Assembly: GCA_964516325.1 (NCBI GenBank)
Contig: CAZFAP010000002.1
Span: 22,544 to 86,543, forward strand
DNA length: 64,000 bases
Direction of reading: 5' to 3'
From: CAZFAP01 sp964516325
GTDB taxonomy: Bacteria > Auribacterota > JABMQX01
The notes under the pieces are model-generated. The model worked only from the letters and a program-made list of their open reading frames with translations, ran no database searches and was not told where the DNA came from. The position numbers and the translations under genes are program-made. Of this stretch, positions 1 through 8,430 are shown in pieces (position 1 is the first letter of the stretch; each line of letters opens with the position of its first letter).

Positions 1-1277
1 CAGTTTCCCTCCTCGGCTTCGTCCCCGATGAGGAACGGGTTGGTCCCGACCACGCGCACCGATTGGCCTGCTTTCCTTGGGTCGCTGCCGGAGCTCTCGA
101 TGGACTCCCCCAGCATGAAAGCCCCCGCCGCCTCTTCCGGGCTGAGCCTGGAAGCTATGGGCACGATGGTGTTGCGACGGGTGATAAACGCGATGACCAA
201 CCCGTCAAGCTCCTCCAGCGGAGGAAGGTCAACGCTCCGCGCGACTCGCTTCCAACCCAGGTCTTCCCTGCGGACCATCGCCCTGCCGTTGCCCGTCAGA
301 CAATCGTCGTCGAAATCCACGTTCCCCTCGTAATCCACCAGGACGTTTTCGAGGAGAGAATTTGGGTTGGTGCAGGCCATGTACAGGGCGGGCTGCATCT
401 CCATGTTGAGATCCTCGGTTTTTACGTAATAGCCCCTTTCCGTTCCGTAAGCGGTGCCGTCCTTGCACAGGAAAACGACGTCATCCTGAAGGACCTTCGC
501 GGACTCGCCTTTCCCCGTCAGTCCGTGGTCATGACACGAATGGGTGGTCTTCCCTGTGGCGGTCATGCCAAACAGAATCATGCCGTAGCGGCGGAGCTTT
601 CCGTGCTTATCTCTTGCGGTCAGAATCTTGGTCCCGGCATGGAGGCCGAGTTTGTTCTGCTGCTTGGCCTGCCACATCCCCATCCGCAGAAATCCCTTTT
701 TCACCTCGCCGTAATAATCGGTCCCAAGGACGTAGGTGATCCCGCTTCGTGGGAAGACGAGAATCTGGCGTTCGGTCTCGATCCATTCGGGGATATAGAC
801 AAGGGAGAGGTCGGGACCGGCGCCGGGCGTTTGCTCGAAAAGTGATATGGAGAAGAAGTAGGAGAGACGAATCATCTCTTTTCGGTGAACCGAAACGTAG
901 AGCTTGCACTGCGGAACAAAGTGGACGTTTTGCCCCATGAACCTTTTCACGCGAACCAAAGGGGCTCGCTTGAGATACTCGTGAAGCTTCGCCAGGGTGG
1001 TGGGGAGGGTATTGATGACGTGCTTCTGATACTCGCTCAGCTTCTTTTGCTCGACATCCTTTCCGCCGAGATAGACCGTGGCGCCGGCGCTCCGATTCTT
1101 CACGCTCGAAACGAAGTTGTAATTCTCAAACTTCGTCTTCGTTCCGTATTTCTCGGCTTCCGAGCGGATTTCCTCTGCGGTCATCTCCGTAACGTTCGGG
1201 CGAAGGGGCAGCCCCTCAATCATTTTGATAACGTCCGCTTCCATTTCTGTCATTATGTCGGGTCGCACATCAACCAT
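1..1277 (-). CDS. pckA: Phosphoenolpyruvate carboxykinase (ATP), 3' end cut by window
   Basis: The protein interconverts oxaloacetate and phosphoenolpyruvate with ATP in the cytoplasm, a gluconeogenic or anaplerotic step. The reverse frame is open from the ATG at 1277 to the left edge, giving about 425 residues of a family usually near 530, so the C-terminus lies outside. Hallmarks seen are YYGEVKKG (about residues 187-194), the P-loop GMTATGKTTHS (about 236-246), the acidic LQDDVVF segment that replaces the usual GDDEHGW region, and NVDFDDD. The P-loop has MTATGKT where most members have LSGTGKT. An AAGGTGAGGTG Shine-Dalgarno-like stretch precedes the ATG. The enzyme class is clear; whether the start is exactly here is likely but not proven. 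Confidence 0.87.
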   Translation of the reverse strand, partial: MVDVRPDIMTEMEADVIKMIEGLPLRPNVTEMTAEEIRSEAEKYGTKTKFENYNFVSSVKNRSAGATVYLGGKDVEQKKLSEYQKHVINTLPTTLAKLHEYLKRAPLVRVKRFMGQNVHFVPQCKLYVSVHRKEMIRLSYFFSISLFEQTPGAGPDLSLVYIPEWIETERQILVFPRSGITYVLGTDYYGEVKKGFLRMGMWQAKQQNKLGLHAGTKILTARDKHGKLRRYGMILFGMTATGKTTHSCHDHGLTGKGESAKVLQDDVVFLCKDGTAYGTERGYYVKTEDLNMEMQPALYMACTNPNSLLENVLVDYEGNVDFDDDCLTGNGRAMVRREDLGWKRVARSVDLPPLEELDGLVIAFITRRNTIVPIASRLSPEEAAGAFMLGESIESSGSDPRKAGQSVRVVGTNPFLIGDEAEEGN

Positions 1278-1605
1278 GGTCACCTCACCTTCACGACAGT
1301 TGTCCGGGGATTGCACGTCCTTTGTTCCAGGGCAGCAGGAGTCCTGCCGCTCACTGCTGCAACACGAACGCAAGCCGCGCAGATTATGCAGGTCGCGCCG
1401 TTCCCTTGCAAGAAAAAATCATTCTCACCGGCAAAGCCTCAGCTACAGGCGGGGCATCCCCCACGCTGGGGGAGCGTCGGTAGGAGAGATGAAACCGCAG
1501 ATGAACGCAGATGGACGCAGATAAGAAACAGGCGAGCGCTGACTCGCCCCGGCAGGTCGGACTCTTGGGGGTTGCCCCCCCCCGTAACTGAGGGATTACT
1601 CTCCC
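1278..1605. other. Intergenic region with small palindromes
   Basis: No gene is supported here. The stretch holds the odd palindrome GCAGGAGTCCTGC (1335-1347), a GGGG-CAT-CCCC hairpin followed by TCCCCCA-CGC-TGGGGGA (about 1452-1473), and GGCGAG-CGCTGA-CTCGCC near 1530-1550. Long frames on both strands across it have no recognisable protein features. Confidence 0.5.
1494..1525 (+). repeat. CGCAGAT short tandem repeat
   Basis: Three CGCAGAT units occur at a 9-10 bp period. Similar CGCAGA-rich noncoding strings recur at about 30372-30395 (AGAGCGCAGAGGGCGCAG) and near 63240 (CCGCAGAGGACGCA), so this looks like a dispersed repeat family of the host genome. Function is unknown. Confidence 0.5.
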
Positions 1606-1990
1606 CGGATTTACCACAAGTTCGACAAGACCATTCGGGGACACGTCTTCTACAGCTTTCTGGCGCTGATGCTCCTGAAGGACCTGCAGTAAAAGATGGA
1701 GGCGCGCGGCTGGCGGCTCGAATAGGAACGTCTGAGAGGTGACCTCGATGCCCGCGAGGAGATGACCGTGCCGACACTCGGAAAGACGTTCGTCATCCGC
1801 AGCCGCACCCGGGGCGATGTCGGCAAATCCCTTCAGGCCGTCGGTGTAGCTCTCGGACCGACCGTCCGGCTCCTGGAAGGGGAAAACGCCTCAGCGTCAA
1901 CCCGCTCAAGGCAAAGACGAAACGTAGTGCCAGGACGAGAACGCAAAGTTGCAACCTCCCAAAACTCAGGGGATTACAAAATCGCACTGT
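1606..1990 (+). pseudogene. Remnant of IS1634-like transposase C-terminus
   Basis: Starting at 1606 the frame reads RIYHKFDKTIRGHVFYSFLA and then LMLLKDLQ, which matches the conserved C-terminal IRGHVF-SFLAL segment of IS1634/IS4-type DDE transposases. It is broken by in-frame stops TAA at 1690 and TAG at 1723, and then continues through GKTFVIRSRTRGDVGKSLQA. After about 1880 the likely C-terminal tail (NPLKAKTKRSARTRTQSC) moves to another frame, implying a frameshift. The N-terminal catalytic domain is absent. It is an old, dead insertion sequence fragment. The assignment rests on remembered family motifs, not a search. Confidence 0.6.
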
Positions 1991-2070
1991 AGAAGATCCA
2001 TCTCAGACCCCGCAGCTTCGGCACATGGGGCCTCGGGTCATCTCGTGTTCCGGGTCGAGAACGCGGCTCG

Positions 2071-3471
2071 TCATTCGAGGAGCGACCAGCCTTCTCGGTA
2101 CACGCGGCGAAGAGCTCCATTGGCATCGGAGCTGTTCACGATTTTCATTGCCAGCGGGTCGTATTCGAGTTTTCCCTCGAACTGGGTGGCGACGTTGCCG
2201 AGAAGAACAAATTCCGCGAGGGGCCCCGCGTAGTCGAAATTGGACATTGCCGGTGAACCGCCTCGGCACGCATCGAGCCACTCGCGCTCGTGCCCCTGAG
2301 AGCGTGGCAGCGAGCGCGGTGGGCCTTCAAAACCTTTGAATTTATCGGCAGGGAGGAGGCTGAATTCCGTGTTATGGGCGTTCGAGAAGAGCATGCCGTT
2401 CTTGCCGACCAGGAGAATGCGAGACCAGTCCTTCCATTCGTCTCCGTCGTCTGTTGTCCAGTCAAACGTGCGGCCGACGAGCTCTTCCATCTTCCGGCGA
2501 ATTCCCTTTTGCTCCATTCCGTCGCGGCCGTTGTACCAGGTCAGCGTAACGGGCGGGAGCTCCCCTCGCGGCGGAACATCGTAACGGATGAATTCCCATC
2601 GCGGGAAGGATGCCTTTGTGATTTCCGAGACCTCGGCTTCCACCCGAATCACAGGTCTTGAGTCGCCGAAAGGTTTGGCACTCCAGAGGGAGTCGAATTT
2701 CAGGGCTTTGAAGGCAACGTTCATCGTATGGCAACCCCAGTTGCCCAACTGTCCCGTGCCAAAGTCGCGCCAGGCGTGCCAGTGCAGCCAGTCCGGATGA
2801 TAGGGGCGGTACGCAGCTGGCCCGAGCCAGAGGTCCCATTCGAGATAGTCCGGAACAGGGAAATCTCCTTTTGGCGGTTCGCGATGTCCCGGTCCGCCGC
2901 CGGTGTTCCAGACGTGGATTTCGCGGATTTCGCCGAGGATGCCCGCTTGAATCAGCTCGACGGAGCGCCGGAACGCGTCGCTGGCTGTTCCCTGGTTGCC
3001 CATTTGCGTTGCCACCTTGCATTTTGTCGCCGTCTCGCGCATCATGCGGGCCTCATAGACGCTGCGGGTCAGGGGCTTTTCGCAGAGGACGTGCTTGCCC
3101 ATTTTCATCGCCAGGCTTGTCGCAGGGGCATGGATGTGGTCGGGTGTAGCGACGATGACCGCGTCAATCTGCTTATTCATTTCCTCAAGCATCTTCCGGA
3201 AGTCGTGATACCGCTTGACCTCCGGGAGACGCTTGAAAGCCTCAGCAGCCCGCTGCTCGTTCACGTCGCACATGGCGACGACGTTTTCGCCGAGAGTCGG
3301 GATCGTGCGGACAAACCAACTCCCCCGTCCGCCGACGCCGGCGAGAGCGATGTTGAGCCTCTGGTTGGAATCGTAGCTCCAAACGGAGCGATGGCTCTTC
3401 AGAATCACCAGGCCCGCTCCACCGAGTGCGGCACTCGCAAGGAAACTGCGACGATTCATGCGGAGTTCCAT
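2071..3471 (-). CDS. Tat-exported Gfo/Idh/MocA family oxidoreductase
   Basis: This is a 466-residue NAD(P)-dependent sugar or polyol dehydrogenase-like protein; the substrate is unknown. The N-terminus carries a twin-arginine signal (MNRRSFLASAALGGAG), so the protein is probably exported folded with its cofactor. The Rossmann motif ALAGVGGRGSWF lies near residue 45 and the active-site EKP motif appears as CEKPLTRS. A conserved His is in GNWGCHTMN. The start at 3471 is chosen because AAAGGAG lies 8 nt upstream; the frame extends 37 codons further without a signal. It closely resembles the gene at 6787-8139 in the GKHVxCEKPL and TQxGNQG segments, suggesting duplication. It is transcribed in the same direction as the glycosidase-like gene at 3599-5062. 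Confidence 0.9.
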   Translation of the reverse strand: MELRMNRRSFLASAALGGAGLVILKSHRSVWSYDSNQRLNIALAGVGGRGSWFVRTIPTLGENVVAMCDVNEQRAAEAFKRLPEVKRYHDFRKMLEEMNKQIDAVIVATPDHIHAPATSLAMKMGKHVLCEKPLTRSVYEARMMRETATKCKVATQMGNQGTASDAFRRSVELIQAGILGEIREIHVWNTGGGPGHREPPKGDFPVPDYLEWDLWLGPAAYRPYHPDWLHWHAWRDFGTGQLGNWGCHTMNVAFKALKFDSLWSAKPFGDSRPVIRVEAEVSEITKASFPRWEFIRYDVPPRGELPPVTLTWYNGRDGMEQKGIRRKMEELVGRTFDWTTDDGDEWKDWSRILLVGKNGMLFSNAHNTEFSLLPADKFKGFEGPPRSLPRSQGHEREWLDACRGGSPAMSNFDYAGPLAEFVLLGNVATQFEGKLEYDPLAMKIVNSSDANGALRRVYREGWSLLE

Positions 3472-3598
3472 GTTCTCCACTCCTTTCTGTCCGATCAATG
3501 GACCATCCTCCCTGCCCCCTTCGGGACACGTTCTTCTGCTTGGTTGCCACACCGGCGAACCCAGAAAGGGAGGGAATGGCAATTACCCAATCAGAGGT

Positions 3599-5062
3599 TC
3601 AAGGTTCGGGCTTCCGCAGGATGCCGCCTCCCATGGCGTCCCATTTCTCGACGACGCGTCCGGCAAGCCGTCCCATTTCCGCTTCGGCGCCGGAGGTTAC
3701 ATTGCGGTATCGGTCCGCGATTCGGCGGAGATGATCGAGACGTTCCCGATAAGCGGCGAGTTTCTCTTTTGGCCAATTCTGCCTTCTGGCTCGCTCCTGA
3801 AGGAACTGCGGCGTCAGCAGAGGCGAAGCCCAATACCAATCCCGCTCGAAAAACCAACATTCGTGAAGCTGAAGGAGGTCCTCGACTTGCTGCTGCGCCC
3901 CTTCGTTTCCGAAGAATTCCTTTGCCGCGCGTTTCTTGAACTCGTCAAAAGGAAGGTCGGGATTGGCGACGAATTCCCTGTATGCCAGACGGTTCAAGCG
4001 GGGAAAGAGTTGGCCATATGGCATCTGCCCGTCGGGAAGGTGTTCGAGGCCGAAGGGCTTGAGGCGCTTGCCGACCCAGAACGGTTCTCCTCCCTCCGGG
4101 TGCGAAGCCACGAAATTGAACGCTTCCAGAGATGGCACATACCCGCTGACGCCCGCTTGACGTGCCTGGCGTGCCTGGTCCTGAATGCGACGCGGATTGC
4201 CGAGGGTCGGAGCGTCTCCCCAGGAGATGCTCGTCCGGGCGTTGCGTATCAGGTCGGGGTCAAGATGCGCGCTATGGGGAGTGAAGAACAGAGTCCAGCG
4301 CGGGTCAAAGGGCAGTTTGGCAGCCGTCACGTTGAACCCGGGGACTTTGCGGCCGGAGAAGTAATGCGGATAGACGGCGATCATCGCGTCGGGCTTCTTC
4401 TGCCAGACGTCCTGCGAAATCTTCTGCACGAACTGAAACTCGCGCTCGTAATAGCGCTCGCTGCATTGGGGACAGTAACAGATCGCGTAGTCGGAGGACT
4501 CGACGAGCAAGCCGTCCGCGTTCGGATAAAAGTCGAAAAACATCTCCCGCACGTATTCCAGCATGAATCGCTGCGACTCCGGCTGCGAAGGGCAGAGGTT
4601 ATAGCCCCAACAATGAATGCCCGCGAGGTCCACGGGCTGGTTATCGGGCTTTCGCGCCTTCAGCTCCGGATGCTCCAGCGGATACTGGTTCGTGCCGTCG
4701 TAGGCAAACGGCGTGAAGCCAAGGAGAACTCGGATTCCCTTGGAGTGGGCGTAGTCAATCAGCTCGCGAACAAAATCCTGCTGGACGTTCTTGTGGTCGG
4801 CGTTGTATCGCCAGGTGATAGGAAATTTCTTCGACGGGAAGGCGCCCGCAGTCCAGAGGATCAAGAGGTTTGCACGGTCTTCTGCGAGACAGTCCACCGC
4901 GTCCTTCCATTCCGAAAGCCCCATTGTGGGCATCCGCATGAAGGTGATGTAGTAGCCGCGCAGCCTGAATGGATCGTCCTCCCCCGGCGACTGATGAGCT
5001 ACGAGAGTCAGCCAGACGAAACCCAGCACGATGAAAAAGTGACGGGATGTCCGACGCAGCAT
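3599..5062 (-). CDS. Secreted TIM-barrel glycosidase-like protein
   Basis: The 487-residue protein begins with a clear signal peptide (MLRRTSRHFFIVLGFVWLTLVAHQ). The body has the alternation expected of a (beta/alpha)8 hydrolase: GIRVLLGFTPFAYDGTNQYP near 110-130, LLVESSDYAICYCPQCSERYY near 190-210, and VSGYVPSLEAFNF near 320. The CYCPQC pair resembles a motif I recall from alpha-glucuronidase-like or DUF4838-type hypothetical proteins, but I cannot name a CAZy family. Context (oxidoreductases on both sides) supports action on plant or algal glycans in the periplasm. Catalytic residues are not assigned. Confidence 0.8.
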   Translation of the reverse strand: MLRRTSRHFFIVLGFVWLTLVAHQSPGEDDPFRLRGYYITFMRMPTMGLSEWKDAVDCLAEDRANLLILWTAGAFPSKKFPITWRYNADHKNVQQDFVRELIDYAHSKGIRVLLGFTPFAYDGTNQYPLEHPELKARKPDNQPVDLAGIHCWGYNLCPSQPESQRFMLEYVREMFFDFYPNADGLLVESSDYAICYCPQCSERYYEREFQFVQKISQDVWQKKPDAMIAVYPHYFSGRKVPGFNVTAAKLPFDPRWTLFFTPHSAHLDPDLIRNARTSISWGDAPTLGNPRRIQDQARQARQAGVSGYVPSLEAFNFVASHPEGGEPFWVGKRLKPFGLEHLPDGQMPYGQLFPRLNRLAYREFVANPDLPFDEFKKRAAKEFFGNEGAQQQVEDLLQLHECWFFERDWYWASPLLTPQFLQERARRQNWPKEKLAAYRERLDHLRRIADRYRNVTSGAEAEMGRLAGRVVEKWDAMGGGILRKPEP

Positions 5063-5413
5063 GGCTAAAGTCTAACTTCTCACGAGCCGCCGTACAAGGG
5101 GGAAACAGGACGACCCAGGGAGCTCCAGTCCTGGAGGAGCCTGTAAACACGGCATTTCGACATGGACATGAGGAGCACGGAGCGGATATTCTGAGGCGTG
5201 TTGTCAAGCTGGTGCTGAGCACAGCGAAAGATTGCCGTACCCCCTCAAGACGTGTGGGTTTCTGAGCGACGACACAGGCCAAAACGAAGAAAAGGAGGAA
5301 GAGCGGTTATTGGGCCATGGACGATATTTCGGGACGAAAGGTTAGAATCAAAGTGAAGTAGTAATGGCTCGGGTATTGCTCGACCTGTACTGCAACTGAT
5401 GGAGGATCAGACG
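5063..5413. other. Divergent intergenic region
   Basis: This is the spacer between divergently transcribed genes at 3599-5062 and 5414-6721. Short frames cross it but none has coding character. It must contain both promoters. I found no convincing -35/-10 pair and no strong palindrome. Confidence 0.4.
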
Positions 5414-6721
5414 ATGCGTTCTGAGAAAATCTCAAGACGGTCCTTTCTGAAGCAGAGCGCGACGGCCCTGACCGCGGCCGCTGCGGCGCCTTATATCATC
5501 GGGTCGGAGGTGCTCGGCGCCCAGGGCAGACCGGGCGCCAATGACCGCGTGATTATCGGCGTGATTGGAATAGGAAACCGGGCAAGGCAGCTCGCGAAGT
5601 TCGTGGCGAGCGACATCAAGGACGCTCAGATCGTGGCCATCTCGGATTGCTACATCAAGTGGATGGAGATGACGCTGGAGATGTGCAGGACGAAGTGGGC
5701 GGATTTCGTCAAAACGAAGTGGGCGACATATCAAGACTACCGGAAGATGCTCGATTCAGAGAAGCTGGACGCGGTGATCGTGGCTACGCCGGACCATGGT
5801 CGCGTGCTGCCGTGCATTCGCGCCTGCCAGGCTGGTTTGGACGTTTATGCCGAGAAGCCGTTGACATTGACCATCGCCGAAGGTCGCGTTCTGGTCAATG
5901 CGGTGCGGAAATACCGGCGAGTTTTCCAGGTCGGGTCACAGCAGCGTTCCATGGAGATGAACCGCTTCGCCTGCGACCTCGTGCGAAGCGGGGGCATTGG
6001 CAAGATTAAATTCGTGCAGGGGATAAATTACCCGGGACCGAAGCGGTACGAGGGGCTTCTTGAAGAGCAAATCCCCGAGGGGGACGATTGGGATGTGTGG
6101 CAGGGGCAGACGCCTGCGCGTCCGTTCAATCGGGCGCTTCAGTTCGCCTGGATGCAGTGGCGGGACTACTCCGGCGGCGAGATGACGAATTGGGGAGCGC
6201 ACGGCTGCGACCAGATTCAATGGGCGCTGGGGATGAGCGAGAGCGGACCCGTCGAGATTTGGCCCGTCAGCCCCGGTCCCTCCGGCAAGGTTTCGATGCG
6301 CTATGCGAATGGGGTGGAAGTCCGTTACGAGATAGACAATGGACCCTGGGGCGGGGCAATCTTCCACGGCGAGAAATGCAAGATCGAAATAGACCGCAAC
6401 AAGTTCACAACCGACCCGCCGGATTTCGTCAAGAACGCACCGGACGCGGCGGCGGCGAAAATATGGGAGGGTCCGGACTGGAACGCCCAGCAGCATATCC
6501 AGAACTGGATTGACTGCATCAAGACGCGCGAGAAGCCGGTCGCGGATGTGGAGATCGGACACCGCTCGATTAGCGTGTGCCACCTTGCGAATATCGCCCG
6601 TGAGATCGGGCGGAAGCTCCGCTGGGACCCGGAGAAAGAAATCTTCCCCGCCGACAAGGAGGCCAGTGCCTGCCTCGACCGGCCGAAACGCAAAGGATAC
6701 GAGCTGCCGAATCCCGTGTGA
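5414..6721 (+). CDS. Tat-exported Gfo/Idh/MocA family oxidoreductase
   Basis: A 435-residue protein with the Tat signal SRRSFLKQSATALTAAAAAP, Rossmann motif GVIGIGNRARQL and EKP motif AEKPLTLT. The C-terminal domain begins around the YPGPKRYEG and WDVWQGQTPARPFN stretches, which are shared in pattern with the gene at 30644-31963. The start at 5414 is preferred over an ATG at 5399 because that upstream ATG overlaps the GGAGG ribosome-binding site (5401-5405), which sits 8 nt before 5414. It converges on the gene at 6787-8139 across a perfect hairpin at 6757-6777. The substrate is unknown; oxidation of a sugar or inositol-type polyol is the family expectation. Confidence 0.9.
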   Translation: MRSEKISRRSFLKQSATALTAAAAAPYIIGSEVLGAQGRPGANDRVIIGVIGIGNRARQLAKFVASDIKDAQIVAISDCYIKWMEMTLEMCRTKWADFVKTKWATYQDYRKMLDSEKLDAVIVATPDHGRVLPCIRACQAGLDVYAEKPLTLTIAEGRVLVNAVRKYRRVFQVGSQQRSMEMNRFACDLVRSGGIGKIKFVQGINYPGPKRYEGLLEEQIPEGDDWDVWQGQTPARPFNRALQFAWMQWRDYSGGEMTNWGAHGCDQIQWALGMSESGPVEIWPVSPGPSGKVSMRYANGVEVRYEIDNGPWGGAIFHGEKCKIEIDRNKFTTDPPDFVKNAPDAAAAKIWEGPDWNAQQHIQNWIDCIKTREKPVADVEIGHRSISVCHLANIAREIGRKLRWDPEKEIFPADKEASACLDRPKRKGYELPNPV

Positions 6722-6756
6722 TTGAGTTCACGACCGGGCAGCCTGCGCTCCGCACA

Positions 6757-6777
6757 GGGAAAGGCGGTGCCTTTCCC
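6757..6777. terminator. Bidirectional hairpin between convergent genes
   Basis: GGGAAAGGC-GGT-GCCTTTCCC is a perfect 9-bp stem with a 3-nt loop located in the 65-nt gap between two converging genes. There is no long T tract, so factor-independent termination is plausible but not certain. Confidence 0.55.
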
Positions 6778-6786
6778 CGGTTTCGG

Positions 6787-8139
6787 TCACAACGTCCAGC
6801 CTTCTCGATACGGCGGATTGATGAACTGATTTGCCTCCGGGCAGTTGGTGAAGCGCATCTTCTCGCTGTCCCATTCGAGCTTCTGGCCGAGCATCCTCGT
6901 GGCGATGATGCCGAGAAGCGCTAACTCCGTCAGCGGCCCGCCGTAGTCGAAATTCGAGCCTGCTCGTGCCTTGTTCTTTATGGCCTGGAGCCAATCCTGA
7001 TGATGACCCTGCACGCGAGGGAGGGTTCTCTCTGGAGGCTTGTACGCCTGCATTTTTGCCTCGGGGATAATCTTCACGCCGCCGGCGCCGTGCGAGCCGT
7101 ACATGATCTTCCCCTTATCGCCGATGACGATTGCGCCGGTGCCGGGCGCCTCTCGTCCCGGTTCCAGTTCCTCTGGACGGGGCAGTTTCTCGACGCCGTC
7201 GTACCACATCAACGTAACCGGTCCCCGCTTGCCGCGTGCTGGGAACTCAAACCTCACTTTCGTGCCCCGTGGGAAGGTGTCCGCGTGCGTCTTGGGATCG
7301 TATCCCTGAGCCTCCGCCTGGACCGTAGCCGGAGACCTCAGGTCGAGCGCCCAGAATACCGGGTCAACGACGTGGCACACCCAATCGCCGAGGGCGCCGG
7401 TCCCAAAGGGCATCCAGCCCCGCCAACTACCGGGGAGGTATATGCGATGGTAAGGGCGATATTGGGCGGGACCGAGCCAGAGGTTCCAATCCAGTTCGGC
7501 GGGGACCTCGTGTTTTTCCTGAAGTCTCGGCAATTGATTGATCATGCAGTGAATGGCTCCGGAGACGGCGTGGACCTCCCGCACGTTGCCGATGGCCCCG
7601 TGCCAGATCCACTCACAGAACGTCCGGATATCGTCGAATGAATGTCCCTGGTTGCCCAGTTGCGTAATCACCTTGTGCTCGCGCCCGGCTTTCATTAGCT
7701 GGCGGACCTCATAGATCGAATGGGCCAGGGGCTTTTCGCAATAGACATGCTTTCCTCTCTTGATCGCCGCCATGCAGGCAACCGCATGGGTGTGGTCCGG
7801 GGTGGACACGACTACGGCGTCAATCTGCTTGTCCATCTCATCGAGCATTCTGCGGAAATCCCGATATTGCTTGGCGTCGGGATGCTGCTTCAACGCCCTG
7901 CCGGCCCTTCGCACGTCCACATCGCACAAGGCAACAACATTCTCCCCCTGCTCGCGGATGCCGTTCAGGTTATCTCCGCCTCGCCCGCCGGCGCCAACGA
8001 ATGCGATGCTCAACTTATCGCTCGGCGCCGTTTCCCCCATACCGAGCACATGGCGGGGCACAACCGCAAATGCCGTCGCTGCGCCTGCCGCCCGCCGCAA
8101 AAACTCCCGCCTTGAAGTCTTTGTCACGTATTTTTCCAT
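6787..8139 (-). CDS. Tat-exported Gfo/Idh/MocA family oxidoreductase
   Basis: A 450-residue paralogue of the 2071-3471 product. The N-terminus TSRREFLRRAAGAATAFAVV is a twin-arginine signal, followed by the dinucleotide-binding motif FVGAGGRGGDN and the catalytic-region motif CEKPLAHS. GDWVCHVVDPVFWALDL supplies the conserved C-terminal-domain His. AGGAGATT lies just upstream of the ATG at 8139. The gene ends 10 nt after the 6757-6777 hairpin, so both it and the converging gene probably share that terminator. Family membership is firm; the substrate cannot be read from sequence. Confidence 0.9.
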   Translation of the reverse strand: MEKYVTKTSRREFLRRAAGAATAFAVVPRHVLGMGETAPSDKLSIAFVGAGGRGGDNLNGIREQGENVVALCDVDVRRAGRALKQHPDAKQYRDFRRMLDEMDKQIDAVVVSTPDHTHAVACMAAIKRGKHVYCEKPLAHSIYEVRQLMKAGREHKVITQLGNQGHSFDDIRTFCEWIWHGAIGNVREVHAVSGAIHCMINQLPRLQEKHEVPAELDWNLWLGPAQYRPYHRIYLPGSWRGWMPFGTGALGDWVCHVVDPVFWALDLRSPATVQAEAQGYDPKTHADTFPRGTKVRFEFPARGKRGPVTLMWYDGVEKLPRPEELEPGREAPGTGAIVIGDKGKIMYGSHGAGGVKIIPEAKMQAYKPPERTLPRVQGHHQDWLQAIKNKARAGSNFDYGGPLTELALLGIIATRMLGQKLEWDSEKMRFTNCPEANQFINPPYREGWTL

Positions 8140-8430
8140 TGGACAATCTCCTGATGCTTGGGTGCGCTACCGGATACACGTGGTTCAACCCGCAGGCAGA
8201 GCTTCCGGGTCTTGTTGGCCTTGCAGGATACCAAATATCGCCGCTCATAACAAATAGTCGCAAGACGGCGATAACTTGCACGTGCAGGCCGTGTTTGGCA
8301 GAGCAATAACGCCGCATGCTTGATTATCGGTGTCTGAACCGGTTGGCATGTCGTCCGAGGAATGCCTCAGGAAGAGAACGCAACGAACCGCAAGCAGCGG
8401 GGACGATGACCCGTCGAGAACAGTGGGCAA
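8140..8430. other. Intergenic region without recognised feature
   Basis: It lies between two genes on the reverse strand. No RNA gene or conserved repeat was recognised, and small frames are unsupported. It presumably holds the promoter of the gene at 6787-8139. Confidence 0.35.

Noticed and set aside
885..1742. Long forward frame over the start of the PEP carboxykinase gene and the IS remnant
   Set aside because: It is antisense to conserved PEP carboxykinase motifs and its right part is out of frame with the transposase similarity.
3458..5068. A 536-codon forward frame opposite the glycosidase-like gene
   Set aside because: It mirrors a reverse gene with a signal peptide and no conserved motif is seen in it. 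GC-rich third positions create such antisense frames throughout the window (also 2728-3939, 15995-17653, 19033-20493, 37404-39011).
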